A stretch of 40,223 nt of DNA from Acidobacteriota bacterium (GCA_018606725.1 JAGYID010000013.1:1-40223), one strand, 5' to 3'; numbered from the stretch's first letter, positions 32,938 to 40,223 are shown. Notes: generated by a model not told the origin, from the sequence alone. Numbers and translations are program-made.

Positions 32938-34421
32938 GGCCGAGTCCCGCCGCCCACGTAGCCGAGCGAGCGGAGACTTTCCTCCAGCTCCGGCGGCAAC
33001 GGCGGGTTGTCCCGGTCGTCGCGCCCCGGATCGGAGGCGAGCAGCGCCAACAGGCGGGCGCGCAGCGGCCCGGCGACCTCGGGCCGCGCGGCGTAGAGGT
33101 TCGTGGTCTCGCCCGGATCGGCCTTGAGATCGTAGAGCTCCCAGATCGGCTCTGGGTCTTTCGGGATCAGGATCAGCTTGAACGCGTCGGTGCGCAGCAT
33201 GCGCCACTTGCCGGCCACGCCGTCGATGAACTGCCGGGGGTTCTCCGGGTAGAAGTTGCGCCCCGACTCGCTGTAGGCGTCCGGCGCCGGCCCCTCGACC
33301 TCGCCGCGGGCGCGCGCCACCAGGCTCGCGCCCTGCAGGCCACCAGGCACCGGCAGGCCGGCCAGCTCCAGCACCGTCGGCACGATGTCGACGGTGCGCG
33401 CCTGGGCCTCGACCATCCGGCCGGCCGGCAGCGCGCCAGGGAGAACGACCACGAGCGGCACGCGCACCGTCGGTTCGTACAGGTAGGCGCCGTGCTCGAA
33501 GAAATAGTCGTGCTCTCCGAGGCTCTCGCCGTGGTCGGCGGTCAGCACCACCATCGTCCGATCGAGCTGCCCCTGGCCGGCCAGCGCCTCCAGAAGATCG
33601 GCGATGGCCCGATCGCTGTAGGCCACCTCGCCGTCGTAATGCGCCGAGGCGTGCTCGACCTGCCGCACCGGCAGCCGCGTCCGGCCGAAGATGATGTCGC
33701 CGCGCTCGGCCCCGGGGGCGCGTTCGTCGTTGAAGGTGTGCGGGCCGCGGTAAGCCGGGTCGAACATCTCCGTGTACGGGGCGGGGGCGTCGTAGGGCCA
33801 GTGCGGGGCGATGTAGCGCAGCCAGAGGAAGAACGGCCGGCGCGCCCCGGCGCGACTGCGCAGCCACTGGATCGCCTTCTTCGACGCCTCCCGATCGTTG
33901 CGCGCCGGCAGGTACACCTTGTTGCCCTGCGGGTCGAGGTAGATGTCGGGGTCATACATGTCGAAATCGCGATGCAGGCCGACATTGAGCCCCTGGGTGA
34001 CGGCGAAGGAATCGTAGCCGCCGTCCTTCAGGATGCGCGTCAGGGTCAGCCGGTTGGCCAGAATGTCGCTCGACTGCCCTTCGTAGCGCAGGCCGTGCAC
34101 CATCGGGTAAAGACCGGTCAGGATCGACGGGAACGACTGCACCGTCCGGCCGGCCGCGGTGAGGGCATTCCGGAACACCACGCCGCGCCGGGCCAGGGCG
34201 TCGATGTGGGGGCTCGTCGGCCGCGCATAGCCGTAGCAGCCGAGACGATCGGGGCGCAGCGTGTCGACGGTGATCAGCAGGACGTTGGGCCGCGCCACGG
34301 GTGCGCCGGGGCCGCCCGCGCAGCCATGCAGAAGCGCCGACCCGACGCACAGCGCGAGCGCGGCCCCGAGGACCGGCCGTGCGGCCGCGTGGCGGGCGGC
34401 CGGGCCGTTCCGATCAGGCAT
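32934..34421 (-). CDS. Sulfatase-like (alkaline phosphatase superfamily) lipoprotein
   Basis: A 495-residue protein. A hydrophobic segment ends in LLHGC34, a possible but non-ideal lipobox, so it is probably membrane-anchored outside the cytoplasm. Metal-site residues appear at D53 (TVDTLRPDR) and D296/H297 (TADHGESLGEHDYFFEHG). At the position where sulfatases carry the formylglycine CxPSR motif, the sequence is GRTVQSFPSILTG, so Thr93 or Ser96 would be the nucleophile. That favours a phospho- or glycerophospho-transferase/hydrolase, or an unmodified sulfatase relative, over a formylglycine enzyme. The ATG at 34421 overlaps the DUF362 gene by eight bases; upstream readings are rejected. It lies between DUF362 and the TMTC-like gene. 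Confidence 0.83.
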   Translation of the reverse strand: MPDRNGPAARHAAARPVLGAALALCVGSALLHGCAGGPGAPVARPNVLLITVDTLRPDRLGCYGYARPTSPHIDALARRGVVFRNALTAAGRTVQSFPSILTGLYPMVHGLRYEGQSSDILANRLTLTRILKDGGYDSFAVTQGLNVGLHRDFDMYDPDIYLDPQGNKVYLPARNDREASKKAIQWLRSRAGARRPFFLWLRYIAPHWPYDAPAPYTEMFDPAYRGPHTFNDERAPGAERGDIIFGRTRLPVRQVEHASAHYDGEVAYSDRAIADLLEALAGQGQLDRTMVVLTADHGESLGEHDYFFEHGAYLYEPTVRVPLVVVLPGALPAGRMVEAQARTVDIVPTVLELAGLPVPGGLQGASLVARARGEVEGPAPDAYSESGRNFYPENPRQFIDGVAGKWRMLRTDAFKLILIPKDPEPIWELYDLKADPGETTNLYAARPEVAGPLRARLLALLASDPGRDDRDNPPLPPELEESLRSLGYVGGGTRP

Positions 34422-35550
34422 GTCGGGGCTGCGCCGTCCTGCCCCGCACCGCCGCGATCGTCGGCGGGCCGCCGTAACGCTCTTCGAACAGGCGGCCCCA
34501 CTCGGTGGCGCGGAAGGCCGCGATCCGGCGCCGGCCGATGGTCGGATACCAGAGCCAGTCGTGGTAGAAATTCGACGCCGCCGGCGCCCAGACGACCAGC
34601 GGCGAGTGCAGGGCGATCTTCTCAAGGAAGCGCAACGGCCCCTTGCGCAGCATCTGGTCGCCCCAGATCACCAGCGAGCGCGACACCTGGAAATGCAGGT
34701 CCAGGCCGCAGATGTCGTCCCCGACGAGGTCGATGTCGCGCGGGTCGGCGACCCCCAGACCGCGGTCGTGGCACATGCGCAGGTAAGGAATGGTCAGCGG
34801 GTCGAACCCCATCAGGCGGGCGGCCACCGCATCGATCGCCACCGAGTCGGCGCCCGCCAGGATGACGTTGCCGATCACCGGGATCATGGTGCGCGGTCCG
34901 GCGCCGTTGCCGCAGACGGTGCCGTCCATGACCGTGAACATGGCAGGGTGCAGCTCCTTCTGCATCAGCACCAGGTCGACGAGCACCTCGTGCATGTACT
35001 TGTGCGCGTAATGCCGGACCTCCTTGAGCAGCCCGCCGAAGGCGTTCTTGATCGAACCGGTGGTGACGGCGTGGCCATGCGTCTTGACCGTCGGCAGGTG
35101 GAGGATGTTCTTGCCGGGATAGAGGGCGGGGATCTCGATCCCCTCCGGGAAGATGTCGTTGAGCTTCAGCAGGGGCGCCCTGAACTTGAAGACCGTCCAC
35201 TCCACCTCCGGCAGGGCCGTGAAGCCGAGACCGTGGCGTTCGAGGACCGGCAGCCAGCGGTTGTTGGCCGCGCCCTGCCACGGGTCGGTGACCACCGTCT
35301 TGTTCTCGACCGGGATCAACCGCTCCGGCCGGTAGCCGTCCTCGCGCATCGCCCGGACGACGCCCTCGACCTGCCAGGGCTGGCTGGAGCAGGACGGGAA
35401 ATACTTGGTCCACGACAGGTTGAGCTTCAGGAGGGTCGGGATCGACTGGTCGAGCACGCGCCGGTAGTCGGCCAGCCGCATCAGGCGACCGTAGTCGTCG
35501 AGCACGCGTTCCGGCGAGGTCTTCAGGGCGGCGATGCGCGGGCGTTTCAC
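34414..35550 (-). CDS. DUF362-domain protein
   Basis: A 378-residue soluble protein of the DUF362 family. Typical signs are LLKLNLSWTKYFPSCSSQPWQVEGVVRAM, LHLPTVKTHGHAVTTGSIKNAFGGL and DGTVCGNGAGPRTMIP, with GADSVAIDAVAARLMGFDP near residue 240. No ferredoxin-type cysteine clusters are present, so it is the short form. The function of the family is unknown. GTG 35550 is preceded at seven bases by AAAGGA. It lies 28 bases after the UbiA-family gene and overlaps the sulfatase-like gene by eight bases, suggesting a part in the same envelope lipid or glycan pathway. Confidence 0.85.
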   Translation of the reverse strand: MKRPRIAALKTSPERVLDDYGRLMRLADYRRVLDQSIPTLLKLNLSWTKYFPSCSSQPWQVEGVVRAMREDGYRPERLIPVENKTVVTDPWQGAANNRWLPVLERHGLGFTALPEVEWTVFKFRAPLLKLNDIFPEGIEIPALYPGKNILHLPTVKTHGHAVTTGSIKNAFGGLLKEVRHYAHKYMHEVLVDLVLMQKELHPAMFTVMDGTVCGNGAGPRTMIPVIGNVILAGADSVAIDAVAARLMGFDPLTIPYLRMCHDRGLGVADPRDIDLVGDDICGLDLHFQVSRSLVIWGDQMLRKGPLRFLEKIALHSPLVVWAPAASNFYHDWLWYPTIGRRRIAAFRATEWGRLFEERYGGPPTIAAVRGRTAQPRHA

Positions 35551-35578
35551 GCGGATTCCTTTCGGGCGTCGGCGGTCG

Positions 35579-36502
35579 TCAAGGGGCGGGAACGGCGAGA
35601 TAGAGCAGCGCCACGACCGTCAGGCCCCACAACCCGACGCAGATCAAGAGCGGCCGATCGGTCAGCAGGGCCCGGGTGGGATTGCCGCCGATCCCTTTCT
35701 GGTGCACCAGGTACAGGTAGCGAAAGATGCCATACAGCACGAACGGCACGGTCAGGTAGAGATGCTTCGTCCCAAGCTTCATCTCGACTTCGGGCGATAC
35801 CGTGTACAGCAGATAGGCCACCAGCGTCGACGGCGTGACCACGTTGATCATCTGGTCGATGAAGTCGATCGAGTACTCCTTCAGGATCTCCCGGTGACCG
35901 TGTGGATCGTCGAGACCGACCAGCTCCTGCCGGCGCTTGCAGAAGGCCAGGAACAGCGACAGGAGGATGGTGCAGATGATCAGCCAGTGGGAAATCGGCA
36001 CGTCGATCACCAGAGCGCCGCCCAGGGCGCGCAGCACGAATCCGCTGGCGATCACCATGACGTCGAGGATGACGACCTCCTTGAGCCACAGCGAGTAAAC
36101 CGCGTTGGTCGCCACGTAGATCAACAGCACGGCGCCGAGCGGCGGCGACAGGGCAAAGCCGGCCATCAGCGCCCCGGTGATGATCAGCGCCGCGGCGCTC
36201 AGGGCCGGCACCACCCCCAGGGCCTTCGCGGCGATCGGGCGGCGCGACTTCGTCGGGTGCCGGCGATCGCGGTCGGCGTCGAACAGGTCATTGACGATGT
36301 AGATCGCGCCGCTGACGGCGCAGAACAGCAGCGCCGCGAACGTCGCGCGCGACAGCAGCGCCGGGTCGGTGAGCTTCTTGGCGAAGACGAGCGCCGCAAA
36401 CACCACCAGGTTCTTGATCCACTGGCGGGGGCGCATCGAGATGATGATCCCGGTCAGGGTGACGGCGCGCGCCCTCAGGGTCAGCTCCGCGGCTCGCTCC
36501 AA
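35579..36502 (-). CDS. UbiA-family polyprenyl-phosphate phosphoribosyltransferase-like protein
   Basis: A 307-residue polytopic prenyltransferase. SMRPRQWIKN (22-31) and the Asp-rich motif NDLFDADRD (71-79) with HPTKSRRPIA match decaprenyl-phosphate 5-phosphoribose synthase of the UbiA superfamily. That enzyme joins PRPP to a polyprenyl phosphate and starts the decaprenyl-ribose/arabinose donors of actinobacteria. YSLWLKEVVILDVMVIASGFVLRALGG is the second diagnostic region. Start: TTG 36502 has GGAGG seven bases upstream and gives a normal N-terminus. GTG 36571 gives 23 extra residues but would lie upstream of the likely transcript start. It heads the operon UbiA, DUF362, sulfatase-like, TMTC-like. 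No DprE1/DprE2 partner is visible. Confidence 0.85.
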   Translation of the reverse strand: MERAAELTLRARAVTLTGIIISMRPRQWIKNLVVFAALVFAKKLTDPALLSRATFAALLFCAVSGAIYIVNDLFDADRDRRHPTKSRRPIAAKALGVVPALSAAALIITGALMAGFALSPPLGAVLLIYVATNAVYSLWLKEVVILDVMVIASGFVLRALGGALVIDVPISHWLIICTILLSLFLAFCKRRQELVGLDDPHGHREILKEYSIDFIDQMINVVTPSTLVAYLLYTVSPEVEMKLGTKHLYLTVPFVLYGIFRYLYLVHQKGIGGNPTRALLTDRPLLICVGLWGLTVVALLYLAVPAP

Positions 36503-36561
36503 CTCGGCACCTCCGTGACGGCCTGGACGCGGCACCCGCCGCGGCGTTTCGGAAGGGGCGT

Positions 36562-36590
36562 ATGGTAGCACCCGCCCCGCGGACGGTCAA
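36562..36590 (-). promoter_or_regulatory. Promoter of the UbiA-DUF362-sulfatase-TMTC operon
   Basis: On the minus strand TTGACC (36590-36585), a 17-base spacer, then TACCAT (36567-36562). Transcription would start near 36555, downstream of the GTG at 36571. This is the reason for preferring the TTG at 36502 with its GGAGG site. Confidence 0.5.
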
Positions 36591-36631
36591 AGACCGCCCG
36601 CGCCGGGACCGGCGCCGGTCTCCGGCTCCTG

Positions 36632-36637
36632 TAATAT
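36632..36637 (+). promoter_or_regulatory. -10 element of the GT2 gene, probably leaderless
   Basis: TAATAT ends eight bases before the ATG at 36646, so the transcript should begin at or very near the start codon. No convincing -35 hexamer or Shine-Dalgarno sequence is seen. The spacing matches the promoter before 28867. Confidence 0.4.
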
Positions 36638-36645
36638 GGGCCGTC

Positions 36646-37326
36646 ATGCGCGTCGCTGCCATACTCCCCGCCCGCAACGAAGAAGCGGCGCTGCCGCTGG
36701 TGCTCCGGGCGATCCCGCGCGCGCTGCTGGAGGAGATCGTCGTCGTCGACAACGGCAGCACCGATCGGACCGGCGCGGCGGCGCGCGCCGGCGGCGCCAC
36801 GCTGATCTTCGAGCCACGGCCCGGCTATGGCGCCGCCTGTCTTGCCGCCCTGTCGTACCTCGACCGCAAGCGGCCCGATGTCGTCGTGTTCCTCGACGCC
36901 GATTACAGCGACCACGCCGAGGAGATGGAGTCTCTGCTCGCACCGATCCGGAGCGACCGGGCGGACCTGGTGATCGGCGCGCGCGTCCCCGGCCGTCGCG
37001 AGGCGGGGGCGCTCCCGCCGCAGGCCCGCTTCGGCAACTGGCTGGCAACCCTGCTGATGCGCCGGCTGTATGGCGCGCGGTTCACCGATCTGGGGCCGTT
37101 CCGGGCCGTCCGCTTCGAGGCGCTGCAGCGCCTCGCGATGCGCGACCGCGGTTGCGGCTGGACCGTCGAGATGCAGGTCAAGGCGACCCTGGCGGGGCTG
37201 CGCGCGGTCGAGGTGCCGGTCTCCTACCGCCGCCGCGTCGGCCGCTCGAAGATCACCGGCACCTTCCGCGGCACGATCAGGGCGGGCTGCAAGATCCTCT
37301 GGGTCATCGCCCGGCACGCGCTCTGA
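36646..37326 (+). CDS. Family 2 glycosyltransferase, dolichol-phosphate-mannose-synthase-like
   Basis: A 226-residue short GT-A enzyme: MRVAAILPARNEEAALPLVL, IVVVDNGSTDRT, PGYGAACLAAL, VVFLDADYSDH (DxD), then IGARVPGRREAGALPPQARFGNW. The 3' part has GPFRAVRFEAL and SYRRRVGRSKITGT, as in polyprenyl-phosphate mannosyl/glucosyltransferases. No C-terminal membrane helices are present, so it is the soluble form. It probably makes the polyprenyl-phosphate sugar used by the GT-C enzymes around it. The start ATG 36646 (MRVAAILP) is supported by alignment and by the -10 at eight bases; an upstream reading from 36562 is rejected. Its last 23 bases overlap the convergent xdhC gene. Confidence 0.88.
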   Translation: MRVAAILPARNEEAALPLVLRAIPRALLEEIVVVDNGSTDRTGAAARAGGATLIFEPRPGYGAACLAALSYLDRKRPDVVVFLDADYSDHAEEMESLLAPIRSDRADLVIGARVPGRREAGALPPQARFGNWLATLLMRRLYGARFTDLGPFRAVRFEALQRLAMRDRGCGWTVEMQVKATLAGLRAVEVPVSYRRRVGRSKITGTFRGTIRAGCKILWVIARHAL

Positions 37327-38125
37327 CGAGGGCGGGCCGGGCCGGGGCCGCGACGGCGGCGCGCACGGCGATCATCTCAGCCACGATGCTGACGGCGATC
37401 TCTTCCGGGGTCTCGGCGCCGATCGGCAGGCCGATCGGGGCGCGCACCGCCTCGAGGTCGGATGGCCTGGCGCCCAGCTCGGCGGCGCGCTTCAGGACGG
37501 TGGCGATCTTGCGGCGGCTGCCGATCAATCCGAGGTAGGCGGCGCCGCGTCCGGCAACGTGGCGGACCACCTGAAGGTCGGTGCGATGGCACCGCGACAC
37601 GATCGCCACGGCCGCACCGGCGGGGACCTCCGGAAGCCCGGCGCCGTAGTCGGTCTCGACCCGGAGGCACCGCACCCCTTCCGGGAAACGCTCCGGGGCG
37701 AGGAACGCCGCGCGATCGTCGATGACGGTCACTTCGAAGCCGCAGCGCGCCGCCAGCCAGGCGACCTCGCGACCGACGTGCCCGGCGCCGAAGATCAGCA
37801 GCGGCTGCGGCGGTCGCACCACTTCGATGAGCACCCGGGCGACGCCGCCGCACACCATGCCGGTGGCGTCGTCACCCTGCTCGGCGAAGCGATAGCCCTT
37901 CTCGAAGCCGCGCCCGGTCCGCAGCGCCTCCCGGGCGTCCTCGATCACCAGCGCTTCGAAGGCGCCGCCGCCGATGCTGAACGACGAGTCTCCCCCCTCG
38001 TCGACGATCATCTTGGCGCCGGCGCTCCGGGGCGTCGAGCCTTGACGCCCGACGAGCGTGGCGATGGCGATCGGCCTGCCGGCCCGGAGACGGCGCAGCA
38101 CCTCCTCGTAGAATGCCAGGCTCAC
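37304..38125 (-). CDS. XdhC/CoxI-family protein
   Basis: A 273-residue protein of the XdhC family, which inserts or sulfurates the molybdenum cofactor in xanthine dehydrogenase-type enzymes. The N-terminal XdhC_CoxI domain includes IATLVGRQGSTPRSAGAKM and the conserved MVCGG (90-94). The C-terminal Rossmann domain has IFGAGHVGRE (111-120) and later YLGLIGSRRK. The GTG 38125 start gives a GTGA overlap with the HEAT-repeat gene; a reading from 38182 would run into that gene. No molybdoenzyme subunits are in the window, so its client is elsewhere or the protein has another role. It is the last gene of the greA operon and converges on a GT2 gene with a 23-base overlap. Confidence 0.87.
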   Translation of the reverse strand: MSLAFYEEVLRRLRAGRPIAIATLVGRQGSTPRSAGAKMIVDEGGDSSFSIGGGAFEALVIEDAREALRTGRGFEKGYRFAEQGDDATGMVCGGVARVLIEVVRPPQPLLIFGAGHVGREVAWLAARCGFEVTVIDDRAAFLAPERFPEGVRCLRVETDYGAGLPEVPAGAAVAIVSRCHRTDLQVVRHVAGRGAAYLGLIGSRRKIATVLKRAAELGARPSDLEAVRAPIGLPIGAETPEEIAVSIVAEMIAVRAAVAAPARPALVRARAGR

Positions 38126-39087
38126 CGGCCGCTCCCCTGCGCCGGGAAGCGGTCGCGGTTGCGCTCGAGCCAGCGGGTCCACGCCTCCTGGCGAGGCCCG
38201 AGCGCCTGGCCGGTCAATCGACCGAGCACTTCGAGGATGGTCGTCCGCGCCTCGGGGTCCGCCTTCGCCAGCAGGCCGATCAGGAATTCGATGCCCGCGG
38301 CGGACTGGTCCGCACCCGCCTGTCGGATCGCCCCGAGCCGGATCTCCCGCTCGGGATCCGAGGTGGCGAGCGACCGCACGATCTGAAGCGACTCGGTGTC
38401 GTGGCGCAATCCGAGGGCCGACAGCACGTCGCTGCGCACCTGCGGCGCCGGGTGCGCGGCGGCAGTCCGGAGCAGGGGCACGACGCCGTCGTCATTGATC
38501 CGGCCGAGCGCCTGCACGGCGGCACGCACGACCTGGACGTCGTCGTGCGCGATCATCCGACCCAGGAACGCCAGCCCCCCGGGATCGCGCAGCGCCCCGA
38601 GAGCCAGACAGGTGCCGGCGAGGACATCGACCGACTGGCGCTCGTCGACGCCGCGCGTCAGCTCCTCGACCGCCGCCGGGTCGCCGCCGTGCAGGCCGAT
38701 GAGATTGGCGATCAGCACGCGGCTGTCGGTCCGCTCGGCGCTCGGCTTCATCCGGATCGGATTGAACGGCAGCAGGACGCGCTCGTCAACGCCGAGCAGG
38801 CGGCGCAGGGCGGTGTGCGCCGCGGGCGTATCGATGCGCGCCAGGTACAGGATCGAATGGACGCGGACCATCGGAGTGGCGCTGCGGGCGCCGCGCTCGA
38901 ACACGCCCGCGTCGCCCTTGCGGACCAGAGCGTCCAGCTCGGCGGCGGCATCCTGCTGTGCTTCGGCATCCTCGCTGGCCATGTCGCGGAACAGCGACTC
39001 GGCGTCGCGGGCCGGCGCGCAACCGGCGACGGTCGCAGTCAGGGCCAGGGCGCCGGCGACCGCGCCCGCGAGGAGACCACGCATCAC
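38122..39087 (-). CDS. HEAT-repeat lipoprotein
   Basis: A 321-residue protein. The signal peptide ends in a good lipobox, VAGC (C23), so it is a predicted lipoprotein. From about residue 35 it is built of helical HEAT-like repeats (for example DVQVVRAAVQALGRINDDG, PQVRSDVLSALGLRHD and DPEREIRLGAIRQAGAD) of about 30-36 residues. Such scaffolds bind proteins; no enzymatic motif is visible. Start: GTG 39087 overlaps the greA stop as GTGA, with ATG 39084 as alternative. It lies between greA and xdhC in a tightly overlapping operon. Confidence 0.85.
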   Translation of the reverse strand: MMRGLLAGAVAGALALTATVAGCAPARDAESLFRDMASEDAEAQQDAAAELDALVRKGDAGVFERGARSATPMVRVHSILYLARIDTPAAHTALRRLLGVDERVLLPFNPIRMKPSAERTDSRVLIANLIGLHGGDPAAVEELTRGVDERQSVDVLAGTCLALGALRDPGGLAFLGRMIAHDDVQVVRAAVQALGRINDDGVVPLLRTAAAHPAPQVRSDVLSALGLRHDTESLQIVRSLATSDPEREIRLGAIRQAGADQSAAGIEFLIGLLAKADPEARTTILEVLGRLTGQALGPRQEAWTRWLERNRDRFPAQGSGR

Positions 39088-39560
39088 TTGGGGGCCCTGT
39101 CGTGCAGAGTTTCCAGCTTGACGATCTCGTAGTTGCGGGTGCCGGCCGGGATCTTGATGATGACCTCGTCTCCCGGCCGGTGCCCCAGGAGCGCCTTGCC
39201 GATGGGCGAGGTCACCGAGACGAACCCCTTGGCGAAATCGGCCATGTCCGGCAGGACCAGCTCGTAGACCACCGTCCGGTCGCCCTCGCCGTCGTACAGC
39301 GACACCCGCGATCCGAGCGCCACCTTGTCCTTCGGCAGCGCCGCGATGTCGACCATCGCCAGCTCCTTGAGCTGCCGCCTCACGTGACCGATGCGGGCCT
39401 TGACGAACTGCTGCCGCTCCAGCGCCGAGTGGTATTCGGAGTTTTCCCGGAGGTCGCCCATCTGCAGCGCCCTCTGGATCTCCTTCGGGAGCTCCTGCCG
39501 GTACTCTCGTTCCAACGTCTTCAGTTCTTTCTCAAGCTTGTCGCGGGCCTCATCCAGCAT
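39084..39560 (-). CDS. greA: Transcription elongation factor GreA
   Basis: A 158-residue protein, exactly the usual GreA length. The N-terminal coiled coil includes GDLRENSEYHSALERQQ, with the acidic tip residues that stimulate RNA cleavage by stalled polymerase. The C-terminal FKBP-like domain ends with SPIGKALLGHRPGDEVIIKIP and YEIVKLE. ATG 39560 is chosen by family length; a reading from 39611 would start inside the promoter. The GGAC core is about 13 bases upstream, a little far. It is the first gene of greA, HEAT lipoprotein, xdhC. Confidence 0.96.
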   Translation of the reverse strand: MLDEARDKLEKELKTLEREYRQELPKEIQRALQMGDLRENSEYHSALERQQFVKARIGHVRRQLKELAMVDIAALPKDKVALGSRVSLYDGEGDRTVVYELVLPDMADFAKGFVSVTSPIGKALLGHRPGDEVIIKIPAGTRNYEIVKLETLHDRAPK

Positions 39561-39601
39561 GCGGTGTCGTCCGTCCTTTCGGTGGAGTGGAGGGCGCGCA
39601 G

Positions 39602-39631
39602 AATGTACCACCCGTTTTCCCGGCTTGTCAA
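39602..39631 (-). promoter_or_regulatory. Sigma-70-like promoter of greA
   Basis: On the minus strand TTGACA (39631-39626), an 18-base spacer, then TACATT (39607-39602), a perfect -35 and a 4/6 -10. The expected start near 39595 gives a leader of about 35 nt. Confidence 0.7.
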
Positions 39632-39682
39632 AAACCCGCCGACCGGTGCGGCGTCCCGGCGGCGCGCGAGGGAAAGGCGGGT

Positions 39683-39702
39683 GGGGGGCCTTTCGGCCCC
39701 CC
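39683..39702. other. Perfect 8-bp GC hairpin
   Basis: GGGGGGCC-TTTC-GGCCCCCC. Read on the minus strand the loop is GAAA, a GNRA tetraloop. No T-run follows on either strand, so a terminator role is doubtful. It lies upstream of the greA promoter. Confidence 0.4.
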
Positions 39703-39754
39703 GAGCTTTGGATGGATTGTCGGGAAGGATTCGGGATTCAGGCTCTTTGCTTAC

Positions 39755-39802
39755 ATATGTGCTTTTTCTGATATTACTTACTAGTCCAAGAAAAGCACAT
39801 AT
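39755..39802. repeat. AT-rich inverted repeat upstream of greA
   Basis: ATATGTGCTTTT (39755-39766) and AAAAGCACATAT (39791-39802) are perfect 12-base inverted arms separated by 24 bases. The surrounding stretch (about 39745-39835) is strikingly AT-rich for this GC-rich window. A plus-strand promoter-like pair, TTGCTT (39747-39752) and GATATT (39770-39775) with 17 bases between, lies across it. It could be an operator, part of a small mobile element, or a promoter for a gene beyond the window. The rest of 39632-39891 shows no gene. Confidence 0.5.
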
Positions 39803-39891
39803 CCAAGCGACTGCAACGTAATGTAATGTCCCCCGCTCCAAAGTCAAGCCGGCCGCGAGGATGACGCGCCGAAAGTTCCCCTGTTGCCCGT

Positions 39892-40223
39892 GGGCGGCCC
39901 GGAGTGGGTTTGGCGGGGACGCGGTCGTTGCGCCCGCGCCCGGCCGCCGAAGAGCGGCGGCTTGCGGGCGCGGTCCGCGATCGCCCCGCCACCCCCACTC
40001 CGGGCCGCCCGTCACCCCCGAGAACTGCCAGTACGTCCTCCTCTCGAGCACAGCGGCGACGGGTGCCAAAGGACTCGATGGTCACGGGGCGGCGGCGTGC
40101 GCCTCGCGGGGCCGTCGCGAAGCGCGGCGGAGCGAGCGCTTTGTAGCCGAGCCCGCCGTGCGGAGCGCGAGCGAGCACCGCCCGTCGGCGTTCTCCAGCC
40201 GATCCGGGCGGCGCGCAGCGTGC
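39892..40223. repeat. Composite GC-rich structured repeat, copy 2 (cut by the window edge)
   Basis: Second copy, in the same orientation as 28328-28774. Block A is 39933-40020 and block B 40080-40223, where the window ends before the flank can be seen. The left module (39892-39918) is the reverse complement of 39984-40010 at 25 of 27 positions, so the first half can fold into a long outer stem around the inner hairpin (39934-39949 with 39955-39962 and 39966-39973). Relative to copy 1, the inner stem has C to T at 39962, which turns a G-C pair into G-U in RNA and keeps the fold. The spacer (40021-40079) is unrelated to that of copy 1. Confidence 0.72.

Noticed and set aside
39683-39702. Hairpin as an intrinsic terminator
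   Set aside because: No T-run follows on either strand.
39774-40178. Minus-strand frame sharing a GYKALAPPR-type peptide with a frame near 28680
   Set aside because: The shared peptide only reflects block B of the nucleotide repeat; neither frame has a ribosome site or a domain.

Overview
This is a very GC-rich, gene-dense bacterial window dominated by cell-surface functions: type IV pilus assembly, membrane-embedded (GT-C-type) glycosyltransferases, and a polysaccharide or O-antigen-like operon. The order pilB-pilT-pilC-pilS-pilR followed by a pilin is the one known from Myxococcus and Geobacter. Together with the many GT-C/TPR membrane proteins and the GspG-like pilin, it suggests an Acidobacteriota-like or deltaproteobacterial-grade organism. 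This placement is inferred from gene content only. Neighbouring genes are tightly coupled, with many 4-base ATGA/GTGA stop-start overlaps.

Layout. (1) 96-2425, minus strand: two membrane glycosyltransferase-like genes, one PIG-V-like. (2) 2426-2606: an AT-rich divergent promoter region. Two mirror-image promoters each have a TTGACA -35 box embedded in a near-identical TGACAAT(A)ATTGTC palindrome. (3) 2607-9797, plus strand: pilB, pilT, pilC, pilS, pilR. PilB has a canonical pair of MshEN (c-di-GMP-binding type) motifs. (4) 9814-14051: a YfhO-like and an unassigned polytopic membrane protein. (5) 14052-14758: a pilin/pseudopilin gene with a near-consensus sigma-54 promoter, an upstream perfect palindrome and a strong intrinsic terminator. 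The PilR encoded upstream is the obvious activator. (6) 14799-18622: two tandem O-antigen-ligase-family proteins with repeat-rich tails, possible pilin or polysaccharide glycan transferases. (7) 28219 down to 18467, minus strand: an eight-gene operon encoding a ColD-like 3-dehydratase (His in place of the PLP lysine), Gmd, a GDP-fucose-synthase/ColC-like SDR, a CgeB-like GT, a GT2, an asparagine synthetase, a GT4 and a GT2. It reads as synthesis and transfer of a GDP-linked (3,6-di)deoxyhexose, plausibly colitose.

(8) 28220-28866: an intergenic region holding a composite structured repeat, then a probably leaderless GT39-type gene (28867-30798). (9) 36502 down to 30859, minus strand: a UbiA-family polyprenyl-phosphate phosphoribosyltransferase-like protein, a DUF362 protein, a sulfatase-like lipoprotein and a TMTC-like GT-C/TPR protein. 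(10) 36646-37326, plus strand: a dolichol-phosphate-mannose-synthase-like GT2. (11) 39560 down to 37304, minus strand: greA, a HEAT-repeat lipoprotein and an XdhC-family protein. (12) 39561-40223: intergenic DNA with an AT-rich inverted repeat and a second, truncated copy of the composite repeat.

The strongest leads are the dispersed composite repeat (conserved hairpin blocks around an unrelated spacer), the duplicated operator at the pil divergent promoter, the sigma-54 pilin promoter with a candidate enhancer, and the GDP-colitose-like gene set. No rRNA, tRNA, CRISPR array, transposase or integrase was seen.
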